The notes under the pieces were generated by a model. That model worked only from the letters and a program-made list of their open reading frames with translations. It searched no databases and was not told where the DNA came from. A stretch of 64,000 nucleotides of DNA from Brachynemurus nebulosus (lineage: Eukaryota > Arthropoda > Insecta > Neuroptera > Myrmeleontidae). This document shows, one piece after another, positions 32,413-43,538 of this stretch (position 1 is its first letter; every line of letters begins with the position of its first letter). The stretch covers positions 13,296,832 through 13,360,831 of the forward strand of contig JAPWDM010000005.1 of the NCBI GenBank assembly GCA_035578155.1, written 5' to 3'. The position numbers and the translations under genes were made by a program.

Positions 32413-33765
32413 GTACGTAAAATTTGATATTTTTCCACAGAAAAATGTTTAATTTACGAATTCGAAATTACAGACGATCTGGCACTGCGGGCTGCATTTT
32501 GGGCGTTCACTGGCCTTATTTGACCCGCTCGCTTTTGGCCGCATTTGGGAACTCCATGCTTAGACGGTTTATGTGCATCTCCTTCCAGATGTTAAGCAAT
32601 AGTGTACAATCAGATATTTATAACTATAGCGTCTAAATAATCTGCTGGAACCATTAAATCTGTTGTCTTTTTTATTTAAAATTATTTTGAAAAAATTTTT
32701 TTAGAAATTTTTAGAAATAGGCATAAATGTTGGTGCTGAATATTGTAAAAAACTTGTTATGGACTTACATACTATTAGAGATTTTCTGTTATTCCAGTGC
32801 GAAGAGGGTTTTTAGAGAAAAGATTCCAAATAGTATGGGTGTGGGAAGTTAAACAAAAAGAGGAGAGGACTGTATATTTACGGCTAAAATTTGAGAACCT
32901 TATCTGGCGGATGTTGAATCCCTTTTCCGTAAAATGGCTACAGGTATATACAAAGACACAGTGTCTATCTAACTGAATCAAACAACTGGAAATAAGGTTT
33001 TGCGTTGTTAAATTAGTGATGTCAAAACAGAGGTTACTACCTAACACTCACAGTCACAGTCCATTACATCACATTTTATCCGGTCATGAAACTCTGAAAA
33101 CAAATACGATTATGACGTAATGTAACAGCCTTTTATGAGAGACATGTCATTTTTAAAAAAAAAATTAAATAAAATTTTTTACAAGAACAATAAAAATTAC
33201 AGTATAATTATTTTAAATATAAAAATGGCCAAAAATGTAAACTGGGCCTATTAGTTAATTATTTGGAAAATGTATAAAACTAAAAAAATAAATAAATCGT
33301 ATGTAAAAAAATAAAATAAAAATATGTGAAGGAGGTACGTATGTACGTGTGGAATAGACCTTGTTACCACCTGGTTCTTCGTAAAAAATGAACAAGACGA
33401 TGATGTAGGCTTACAGGTTTTCATATCAAGCGGCGCTAATAATTTGATGCAGGATATGTAGGTACCTATGTATAATATATGTATGTCTAAATTTCATCTT
33501 TTTTTTTGCAATATCATTTCATCTTTAATCAACATGGAATATTTTTTAATGGCCATTTGACGGATTTAATTGTTTTATTCTTTTTAATTTTTCTTTACGA
33601 AATAATATTTACAAAAGAATAATATAATCTTAGAGAAATATCTAAACCAGATATTTAGATATTTAAAAAAAAAATTAAAATAAGTAAAGATACAAAGGAG
33701 AAATGCGTTTTTTGTTCATTTAAACTCTGCAGTTTGGGTGTCCAAACTATATATAGCAAATAAAG
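32413..33765. other. No recognised gene
   Basis: The stretch 32440-32590 resembles 34425-34510 (TGTTTAATTTACGAAT, GATCTG, GCATTTT-G-GTTCA-GGCCT) and so belongs to the same dispersed family. The rest is AT-rich with nothing supported. Confidence 0.45.
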
Positions 33766-33769
33766 TTCA

Positions 33770-34530
33770 ACTCGTCGATCGCTAATAAAACAATTCTCTA
33801 TCTGGAAAATAAGTCACATATTCTATTATAAATGCACGTGACTATTTTTGTAGGAAAAATGAAAATTTCGCACGCTATTTATTCAAAGTTCATCAACGGA
33901 TTTAATTAATTTAATTTTTAATACTATTAATTGAACTTGAAAAAATTTAACTTGATGACGTCATCACGTATACTTGAATTTGAGTTTTAAAAATTATAAT
34001 TTTAATGTTACAAACTTGAAATTTGAAGCTGTTTAACACTTACTGTTTCTTTTCATTTTTCACAAAATCGAAATTGTAGAACTAATAGAAAATTAACCCA
34101 TGGGAATTAAATTACATTTCCTCAAGGAATTTGAGAAAAGTAACTAGCATAGTAAAAAAAGTTAAACACCACTCATATATGTATAAAATCTATGTAATAA
34201 GGTATATTGCATACAGGTCCGACGAGAGGGGTTAGCCGAGGTTGTAGCTCTGGGGCCCGGGTATGAAGAGGCGGTCCAGCTCGTAGCTGAGCTTGGTTTT
34301 TGTTCGTTATTAATTTTTGGGGAGAAATACCTTTAAAAATGTGCTTTATTCCTGAGGCCCGCCATTTCTCTTCACGCACTGCCCTGATTGCCTATAAAAT
34401 TTGATATATTATTTCAAGGGGAAAATGTTTAATTTACGAATATGAGATTGCAGGTGATCTGACTTTGCAGGCCGCATTTTTTGAGTTCAAGGGCCTCGCT
34501 TTGGAAACTTGTAATCAAACCTATATTTTT
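33770..34530. mobile_element. CAGTGGTGTTCAAC-ended family, copy 4, with nested hAT MITE
   Basis: It matches copy 3 over 33800-34170, including TTGATGACGTCATC near 33955 and the inverse of the GAGTGGTGTTTAAC end near 34165. The continuation resumes after the 173-bp insertion at 34214-34386. Confidence 0.6.
34214..34386. mobile_element. 173-bp hAT-like MITE, copy 2
   Basis: The ends are CAGGTCCGAC and CACTGCCCTG. The flanking octamers ATTGCATA (34206-34213) and ATTGCCTA (34387-34394) match at seven of eight. The body aligns with the reverse complement of 5839-6023 (CGACGAGAGGGGTTAGCCGA, TTTAAAAATG-G-TTTATTC). Confidence 0.88.
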
Positions 34531-34647
34531 AATAATATTAGTAATTTTTTATTTTAAAAACTTTTAATTAATAGTGATAGATTTAAAATATAAATGGTTT
34601 TGTAGATGGTTTAAATTATTACATTTTTATAAATGTGTTAAATCATA

Positions 34648-34735
34648 TTAATAGATTTGAGCGTTACTTTATGGTATTCCATATTTGTAAATAATAAACA
34701 AATACTTTACTTTGCAAAATACCACTTTTATTTTT
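34648..34735 (+). repeat. ~90-bp direct repeat, copy 2
   Basis: The second copy of the stretch at 29800-29890, about 4.85 kb downstream in the same orientation. Confidence 0.8.
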
Positions 34736-35660
34736 GAAACTGTGACAATATTGTTTCGAACCGTTAGTTCATTTTCAAACAGAATAAAAATTACATTCGA
34801 TAAATGTGTTAAATCAATTTTTTCCCCTCGGGAAAAACTAAAGTACTCTAGCTACCTATTAACCGCTCAAAACAATAAAAGAAAAATCGAAAAATTTGTT
34901 TTGAAACCATCGTTTGTATGAATCGATTATGCAATTTTAACATATTAAATAATTTTATTGAGGTTACGGTAAGAAAACCTTGATTTGTGGGCCCAATTCG
35001 CACTTGATGCAATTTGATTAAAATCGGCACGGTTAATAATCAATTCATAACAACAAGTCCAGTTTAAAATATCATTAAATAGCTACATGTAATTATCGAT
35101 AAATGATTATTATTGATTACAATCGAATGATTCACGAAAGACCGAATGGCGACAACTGCAAGTTGTTGTATGATTAAAAGTGAATAAGCACTAGCCAGCC
35201 AGTTAGTCACATTTGTATTATTGATAATAATAATAAATTGATACAATTGTAAATTGGAAATGATTGTTTTAAAATTAAGATATAAGATAAATTAATCTAT
35301 CATTAATTATTATGACCACACAAGATGTGTGTTGTGTATAATAAATATGTGATTGAAAATGTTAACTGTGGCGAGATATCAAGTCAACTCGAGAATTGTT
35401 TTTGCTGTCTTGCTGCTCACTGCTGTCTTATTGTGACTGAGGACGCCCTATGGTGGAGTCTGTGTGTGGATATCTGTGTACAACGAAGAACGGTTGCCAT
35501 AGAAAAATTAAAACGTTCTGTATACATTTATGTACATAGGTATAAATAATAAATAAATTGCTAAATAGTTTGTATAAATAATAAAATGACAATGTTAAAA
35601 TTTAATAAAAATCGCAGCTGGATTGACATATTTTACTGTTTATAATAACCGGTGGAATTA
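34736..35660. other. AT-rich stretch, nothing recognised
   Basis: Near 34985-35035 ATGCAATTTGATTAAAATCGGCACGG recalls the RTE-like tails elsewhere, but is too short to call. Nothing else is supported. Confidence 0.45.
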
Positions 35661-37044
35661 TATCTACAAATCGATGTTACTTGTAAGTCTTGTTTACACA
35701 GGTTTAGTATATTAATCATTAATAGTCGCTACAATTATGTAGAATATTATCACGTTAAAAGTCTGGTTCGAGGTAGAGGTGTCGATTTTAAATCGATTTA
35801 TCGAAAATCGATTAATCGAAGCTTAAAAAAGCGATTCTTTTTTCGATTTTTCTCATTTGAATCGATTCATGAACCGATTATTAAAAGTAAGAGATCGATA
35901 ACCGACTTTTTTCAAAAATAATTTCATTTTAATAGTAATTCAGAATTCTACAAAGAAACAGGTGTTAAAATGAAACACCAAAAACTCTATTGTTAATTGT
36001 CACTTTTTACTCGTTATATCAACGAACCGCTCCTATGGCTCTATATAGGTCAGACTATTAATACAAAAAGTCGTCAAGTGCGTGTTTGACACGCATTATT
36101 TAGGGCTACTCAGGAATTATGTGTTGTATGTTGTATGAATCATTACATGTTGTATGATTAGTAAGAAACCTGCAAAAAATTTTGATAATTATACCATAGC
36201 TACAAGTTAAGGATATTATGGAGGTACTTAAAAATGGTGACAGTCTTATGAAAATTTGTGCGAATAATGGTTTTTCTAAATTTAATCGACTGTGAAAATT
36301 TAAATTAGATTCACTACAGCGTTTAAAAGTTATTGCAGGTTTAATTTTTGCTCACTTTTAACATGCAGTCTAATTGAGTTTTCAATAGAAATCGAATATA
36401 AACCAGCTTTTAATGCTTAGAAAAAATGGTGATAAGGCTCTTGTTTTTGTTTTAGATGTTAGGAAAAACGCTTATACAACTTTTTTTACCCCCAAATTTA
36501 CCAAAATATCCCCTCTAGTAGGTCCGACTCTAGCTTTGTATATATCAGTAGAAAGCTCTCTAAAAATGAAGTGTTGTGTCAATTTAAAATTTTTCTTTAT
36601 CTGCCGCAGTTTTCAAGTAATCTAGCAAAATTGAAATTTCACCCTAATTTTGAGGGGTAATTTCACTTCTTAAATGGCGACTGTGTCAGATGAAAAAAAT
36701 CGGGTCCGTTATTTTGGTCGACCCTACCGGTTGTCCCCATTTACTCTTTTCTCGTCTCTTTTGATCCCAATTTTTCACAGAGAAGAAATTATACGATTTT
36801 TGTTAATTTTTCAAAAACCACCAATATTTTTAAATTTTTTTGGATACTGCTGATAAAGTGACCATCTTCGCGTAAATTTTTAATATATTAAAGATTAGGT
36901 ACTCATAAAATAAATACAAAAAAATACGGTGTGAAGTCTGAATGCGTACCTATTCATCCTTGTCTACGGTAGCACATTTTTTATTGACATAAATATTAGA
37001 AACGCAGGAAAAGAGACCAGGAATCAACATAGAAGTGGATTATG

Positions 37045-37695
37045 GTACGATATATTTTCTGAAAAAAGTGCTTAGGACCAAAGTTATAGAATTCAAAGTG
37101 AAGCACTTGATGATGACTTTGAAGTTGACCTTGAGGTCAATTTCCAAAGTCATTTGAAAATCATTTAATATTTTTCAAAAGGAGTAGCTTACTTTTCACC
37201 CCTAAATGGTTCAAAGTATATTCGAACGAATTTCACATGCAAGATAGAAAATAAGTGATCAAGAAGTAATTTTGAAAAATACTTGCTCAATCGCAATCGG
37301 AAAAATAATAGTTAATCATATGTTCAATTGAATTCCTAATATGATAACTATAGAGTAGCAATAAAAATTTTAAAAAATTTTGAAAATTTATAATATAACA
37401 TAAAGTTAATGTTTAACTTACAATTAGAGTGATATTAAATCTTTTCTTAACTTTACTTCTAAAATTACTTACAAAAATGTTTTCTTCTAATTTTTTCTAT
37501 AAATCAACTTTGAAGATAGATTGAGTCAATACATGAAATTACTGCTTATAGGTACAGGATATGGTCAAACTTCGGCAATGGCTAATCATTTTCAACTGAC
37601 CTTGAAAATCGATTTCAGGGTCACTATCAAGTGCATCGCTTCAAATTCTACAAATTTGGTACTCAGCCCTTTTTTCAGAAAATATGTCGTTTCAA
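37045..37695. repeat. Inverted repeat, ~110-bp arms
   Basis: Left arm 37050-37160 (ATATTTTCTGAAAAAAG, AGAATTCAAAGTGAAGCACT, TTGACCTTGAGGTCA) is complementary to right arm 37590-37690. The spacer is about 430 bp. It resembles in style, but is not the same as, the foldback at 43539-44268. Confidence 0.8.
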
Positions 37696-38039
37696 AAATA
37701 TCTAGCTATAACTGTTTTCATCTACAGAGGTTGAATGGTGTTTTCTACCCCTAAAAAGCGTATTTAGCCGAAATAAAAAAACACGTATTTAATATTTTTC
37801 GCTGTTTAATAAGTATGTTAAGTTTCATTCAAATTGGCAAGTATTAGTTGGGTAGTGTTATTTGTCAGAATGTTTTGCCGATCTAGTTTTTTCAATATTT
37901 CTTTGCTCGTTTTCAGAATTTGTATTTTAATTTCTACGGACAAATAACTCATTCTTTTCTTCGATTTGAGTAACTTTTATTTGCTGATGTTGACCATTAA
38001 TTGATCGAAACATATCAAATATTTTTCAATGATTTTTTT

Positions 38040-38500
38040 AGCGAATGTCGAAAATTTTGAAAATTTTTTCACCGTTAGTAAGTTAAAGTATTTGAATTCA
38101 TTAAGTAATTAAATGATGTCCACAAGAACCTTACGGACTACCATAAGTTATATGAGATCCCTAGGACCCGTTTTTTACTGTTAGGATAAACTTTTTACTA
38201 AAATTATTTTAGATGAATAAAGGTTATGTTGTATGATTTCCGCCAGGGTTTACTGTTCCCATTATTGTAAAAAATAAACTAACCGACCGATTTTGAAAAT
38301 TTTTTCACTGTTAGAGAACTAAATTATTTTAGATGGATACAACTATGCTGCACAAAGTCCGTTCGGGTTCTTGGGTCCCAAAAATATCAAAACTAATTAC
38401 CCAGCCGATTTTAAAAAATCTTTTACTCTTAGAAAGCTAAACTATTTTAAATAGGTACAGTTCTTAGATGAGATCCGCCAGTCCCTAAAATTTGGAAATT
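38040..38500 (+). repeat. Diverged ~119-bp tandem repeat
   Basis: The phrase CCGATTTTGAAAATTTTTTC, then TGTTAGA-A-CTAAA-TATTTTAGATGGATAC, recurs with starts near 38040, 38284 and 38403 and weaker traces near 38165. A further copy of the unit lies at 60190-60246 plus 62795-62830, where it was split by a hAT element. Confidence 0.7.
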
Positions 38501-38617
38501 CGCTATGTTATGCAGATGCTGCGACAGGGGTATTTAATCTGACAAACACAAAAATATTGCAGATCCATGGTAACGCGATTTAAAAATGAAATATTATTGA
38601 TCAAAAAGTGTCAGAGA

Positions 38618-38875
38618 TCACATTGATCCTGAGAAAAATTTCTCACCATACTTGCCCCACGTTCGATAAATCTGTTTCCAGCCTGTATATGTAACCGTGT
38701 ATGTATGTAAAGCAGCAAACACTCTCGGAAACCGCGTAATGTTATAAAAATTTTCTTTAACTTGCGCCTTTTCGACGTCAGTTGTTGGAAATTTAATGAA
38801 TTCTTCACGCAACAAAGCAATTTTGTGTGACACTAATTTCACTACTTTGCTAGTAGTAGCTTTGAAAACTTCTCC
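38618..38875 (-). pseudogene. HARBI1-like (PIF/Harbinger) transposase fragment
   Basis: It is a relic of the DDE nuclease that moves PIF/Harbinger transposons. On the minus strand from 38875 the frame reads KATTSKVVKLVSHKIALLRE and then EFIKFPTTDVEKAQVKENFY followed by NITRFPRVFAALH. The phrase (F)IKFP-T, a charged helix, then FY-I--FPRV-(G)AID is typical of HARBI1-like nucleases just before the first catalytic Asp. Here the expected Asp position after FAA is lost (LHTYTVTYTG) and the frame ends at 38618. About 85 codons remain of a family that usually has around 350. The family call is confident and it is not functional. Confidence 0.8.
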
Positions 38876-38879
38876 TTAA

Positions 38880-39670
38880 AAAAAACATTATTTCTGAAGA
38901 TAATGTACTATTCCTAAAAAAAAGATACATTACTGCTTAGTTGAAATACTTATTATTTAAAAAACAGCATACCAGTTCGTTTTGTGTTGTATTCGTGGGC
39001 GAATTTTTTCCAAAATAAAAATTCCTTTCGCATTCGAAATTTTGTGTAAAAATTCAAATCGTCGCAAATATTAAAATGATTTGGATGAAAACATATTGTT
39101 TTTTTTTACATAAACGTTAAGTCATACAAATAGGTTATGTTATAATATAAGAATCTTTTGACAAAAAAAAAAATAATTTATTTTAAAAAGATTATAAAGG
39201 TACGGACACACGACACGCTTTTGGTGTAGAAGTTTTTTTTTTTTACAAAAGGACAGAAAAGTTGATTTAAGATACTACCAACAAGGTAATCCTAAATTGT
39301 GAGACGCATCCAAAAGATAATACAGAGATAATATTATATTACAACTCTAAGAAAAAAGTAAACGCAATAAAATTTTACAAGTTGGATTTACACTATAGCA
39401 AAAAATGAAATAAATTATTTTCAGTACGAAACTGCCGTCTTGCAGCAACATTTATAAAAATATTAGTTTTCAATTCAAAATAGAATATGGCAATACAAAA
39501 TACGATTTAGAAATGTTAAATTATAATCTAAATCAGGTGTTGTGTGAAATGTCTGACACTATTCTATTCGCCGTGTGTGACACTACTGTGTAAACAACCT
39601 CAAATATTTGCTAGAGAAGTCTAGCAACTCGAGTGAATACAACTGTTCTAGCCTTATCTAGACTGCAAAT
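38880..39670. other. AT-rich stretch, nothing recognised
   Basis: No supported gene or repeat. Confidence 0.5.
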
Positions 39671-39673
39671 TTA

Positions 39674-40124
39674 AGCCGCTGCTACACGATGCTACGAACA
39701 CCTTCCAACATTCGACGTTGGATGGTTCATAGCATCGTGTAGCCGTTGTTCGAACCTACGAGTGTCCAATGTCGAGCGTCAAACGTTCGCATTTGGTCGT
39801 GTCCCGTTCGATGTCGGTATTTTTGCACCGAGTCAAAGGGGTGCTTCGAACATTTGAAGGTCAATGTTGGTTCGTTGGTTGGTTCGACTCAGCAGCTGCA
39901 CGCTCGTTCATGTGAAGAGAGACAACATCAGTGTATAACATTAGAGATAACATCAGACAGATAACATCGTCCACTGAGTACCAACACATCATCATTCGTA
40001 TTGGATCAAACATTCGATTCACCGTGTAGCAGATACATTCGTCGCACCAACTATCGAACTTAACTGCCTCAAACGTTCGATCGAATGTTGGAAGGAACGT
40101 TCGTAGCATCGTGTAGAACCCGCT
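39674..40124. mobile_element. 451-bp Harbinger-type MITE
   Basis: Terminal sequences AGCCGCTGCTACACGATGCT and, inverted from the right, AGCGGGTTCTACACGATGCT are flanked by TTA (39671-39673, 40125-40127). Its first 60 bp is itself a hairpin (CTACACGATGCTACGAAC with GTTCATAGCATCGTGTAG). No transposase. Confidence 0.85.
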
Positions 40125-40224
40125 TTACTTGAACGTGTAAACCAACGGGCCAAACTACTATATGATAGTTAGTATTCCGACTGTAGCAGAAAGGTGACGT
40201 AAAATCTCCTCCACTTCGCATCAC

Positions 40225-40925
40225 TATGCTGTGTAAGTACAAACTGTTTGTAGTGGTTTAGGCTTGATGTTTGCTTCTGTGTGAGTATTTACACACACAA
40301 TTACAAAACACGTATTATCGGACAGAGCAACGTGCAGGTCAAGTAACAATGGTCTTACAATACATAACAATCGTAGTGGATTCGATGACCGACACCGACT
40401 GACTAAATGCCTTAAGCTGTGACAGACCAACAAATGACTCCAAGCGAACTAAACTTTTTTGATATTAGTTTGCTTCTAGTGTTCTATAGTGTAAACATTG
40501 CACACAATAATGCTAATTTAGATGTCTCGTGTATCCGTAGCTTTATGTACATATGTTGTAGGTACCTATCATGTATTATATACTGTGTGATACAAGGGGA
40601 CAAACTAGATTGGCTTTGCCTCTGTTCCACTTGTAATGAGTTTGTGACGTAGTCTGTTTGTGTACATACACACTGTTTGCAGTGTATTAGTTTGGTTTTT
40701 TGTAGTAGTATGTGTATACACGCATACAACCACACACACGTATTACCAGAGAGAGCTCTTCAACGTGTTCAACTAACAATGGGTATATTTTTAATATAAT
40801 GGTGTGTTGACTCGACGACGACTACTGACGGACTAATGCCTTAAGCTGTGACTGGCTTACAAATGACTCCAAGCGAATTTCACTTTTTTTATGTTAGTTG
40901 GCTTCTAGTGTTCTATGGTATACTC
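40225..40925 (+). repeat. Diverged 429-bp tandem duplication
   Basis: Landmarks AATGCCTTAAGCTGTGAC, AAATGACTCCAAGCGAA and GCTTCTAGTGTTCTAT occur once near 40405-40490 and again about 429 bp later. CACACACGTATTA and CTGTTTG-AGTG also repeat at the same offset. An inverted fragment of the same unit lies at 49701-49745. Confidence 0.8.
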
Positions 40926-42062
40926 ACTATATATATAGGTAGCATGTGTAAATTACGTATGTATATTTTGAGTAAAATTTCAAAACGTCAAATGTCAAAA
41001 ACTAATATATTTAAATAGCAAAATTAATTGCAATAATCGCAATTAAATTGAATTTGAATGAATTTAAAAAATATTGTTAAAGTTTGCATTTTTTTGATAG
41101 TAATTTACTGTTAATATGTAGGTAATATTAAAATCATTTAGGTAATTTAATATGTAGGTAATATCAAAATCATTTAAATATCCATAAACGACACAGTAAT
41201 AATCATGTACCTAATAGTATAGGCGTCAATTATATTTTTTTTATTTATACCTTACTGCTAACAAGAAAGATTAAAAAAAAATTAGCAATTACGAAAAAAA
41301 TCTAATTAATTTTTAATTTTATACGTTCGACTATTAAATAATTAATAGTTAGGTCCAGAATTAACGTTTTAAATCTTTATTTTTGTAATAAAGAAAAATA
41401 CCCCCTTTACCCCAAAAACTTGGCGAACTGAGTTCAGCAGAAAGTTTGGTGAAGTGCAAGTTGGTCACACGTTAGAATGTGGAAAGTGCAAAACTATGAG
41501 GGATACTCAGAGGTCAAAATCTCTGAGTACCCCTAAAAAGGAAGGAAGAGACCATCTATCTGTGCAAACGACGACCCCTTTCCCACAAAAGCGACTTATT
41601 TAGAAAACATTTTTTTGTCAATTTGTTTGAAATTTCTGAATAAACTTGGTTCAATTCGTGGTATTCGTCCTACATATTCAATTGCCTTATTTTTTATAAT
41701 TATAATTGAAAAGTTAACTCACTCACTGCCTTTACAAATATAATATCTTACAAGGTGTTTTTACACGATATTATCGATATTACCTATGTACTATCAAGTA
41801 AGTCCTTTAAACAAAAATTATCAGCTAATTTTATTAAGCTTTTCAAAATTTCGATTTTTTAGATCACAGAATCGATTTTTTTAGCCGATTTTTTTTGAAT
41901 CAATTTTTTTGATTTCGATTTAAGTCAATCCAAAAATCGATCTTTTTTTTGGAGAATCGACATCTCTAGTTCGAGGTGTTTTAAAGTAATTTTCTGCGTG
42001 ATTGTAGCGATTACTAACGAATTATTACTACTAAGTCTGTGTAAGCAACGCCTTATTTTTAT

Positions 42063-43530
42063 GTTGGAAAATGGCAGGTTATGATAAAAGTGTGTAGACA
42101 ATTTAGAACTCATCATGTGAGATTATCATTAAAAACATTTTTTAAGAATGTTGGAGTCCTAGGGATTAATAATTCAGACATTTTGTCTATTACAGATGCC
42201 ATTCACGTCATTATTTTTGAACTCGACTTCTTCGAGGAACTATGCCAATATTTATCTGGAATTGTGAAGGGAAACTACAGAAAATCGTCACTAATTTAGT
42301 AAACCGCTAGATTCGAACTCTCGACCTACCGGTACAAAGTGCCTCTAGAAATTAAGTAATTACTAAATTCGAAAAAAGTATCCCAAAAATTGTCGAAAAT
42401 TAAAATTAAATAAATAATTAAATAACTATTGGTTTATAATTATATTAGAATTAAATAGTTGTAAAATTTTTAACTTCAAAATTTTCTTTCTCTGTATTAA
42501 GTGTTGATTTCGGTGTTTTTGAGAATTGTCTTATTAGTTGCGTGTTAAAAAAGTGAGAGAATTTTTTCTGCTGCATGAGAAAATATTGAATCATGGATAT
42601 GTTTTACAGTCAATAGGTACACATAGAGAAAACAGTGAACATTAGTTATTTACTTACTTGTATCCTATTTACTGCAGTCTTATTATATACCTAAACTGTC
42701 ACATTTTTTTGATACCTATTTCTTTGATATAAATTTTAAGCGTCACGAAATTTTTCAACTGTATTTCAGCCCAGTTGTAAAAATTTTTATCTCACAAACT
42801 ATTAGTTAGAACTGATTTATATTTTGACGTGTATTATACACTAAAAAATAACATATCCAAAAGTTATTCCCTAATCTTACGAATGATCTAGTGCGCCAAC
42901 CATCAACCATCAACTTTATTCAGTAATAGGTACTTATAATGTTGATTTCAGATGGTTTACATTCGAATATATATATTCTACATTATTTTACATATTTAAA
43001 TGTAATCCATGCATGCTCTTTTTTCTCCTCGTCGTGTTTTGTGATATTTTAAACAACAATTTCGGTCTTTTTTGTTTTTTTGTGATCTTTAATTTGATTT
43101 AATTTCGTTTTAATATACACGAAAGCAATGTTATGTAAATTTTATTGTTTGATGTTTTATTTACTGATGATCTAATAATAACATGCCATTAAATATACAC
43201 AGTGTAGGCACAGTGTTACGTTTTTTTATTATTGCATAATGAAACTGATTTTAACTGATTTTCATGAGACAAAAAGAAGAATTTTAATTTGATTCTAATT
43301 CTCGGTTTTTATTTTCAACAGCAAAATAAATATTTCTTTAAAAATTATTAACAATATCGATTAGTACATAATCACGTTGGGATACTTGTTAAATTTTTTT
43401 CATAGAAAAATATTTGAAAATAGTGGAACTACAGATGTATTCCAGGAGTGCCTTTTTCTGGACATCACTTGCGGTAGACATGATAACTCGAGAACCATTC
43501 ATCCGAAATTACAATTTCAAAAACATTTCG
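42063..43530. other. No recognised gene
   Basis: At 42305-42330 the minus strand has GAGAGTTCGAATCTAG, a Pol III B-box-like phrase, but no cloverleaf or A-box could be built. The rest is AT-rich. Confidence 0.4.
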
Positions 43531-43538
43531 TTAATATA

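Larger units (their letters stand above)
35774..41968. mobile_element. 6.2-kb hAT element
   Basis: Termini TAGAGGTGTCGATTTTAAAT and, inverted from the right, TAGAGATGTCGATTCTCCAA, each followed by many ATCGATT motifs. The octamer GTTCGAGG is duplicated exactly (35766-35773, 41969-41976), the hAT hallmark. No hAT transposase was recognised inside. Instead it contains a palindrome (37045-37695), a HARBI1-like fragment, a Harbinger MITE and a 429-bp tandem duplication, so it is either a large non-autonomous element or an old one overgrown by insertions. Confidence 0.88.
35670..42062. repeat. Palindromic MITE split by a hAT element
   Basis: The left arm 35680-35762 and right arm 41977-42055 are reverse complements over about 75 bp (shared GTTTACACAG/CTTACACAG, CGCTACAAT, TTAAAA). 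With the 6.2-kb insertion removed they would form one hairpin of about 190 bp with GTTCGAGG at its centre. Confidence 0.75.

Noticed and set aside
29800..34735. Long terminal repeats of a retrotransposon
   Set aside because: The 90-bp direct repeats lack TG/CA ends, a primer-binding site, a polypurine tract and any gag-pol sequence between them.
42300..42360. Second tRNA or SINE head on the minus strand
   Set aside because: Only a B-box-like GAGTTCGAATC is visible; no A-box or cloverleaf could be built at the right distance.
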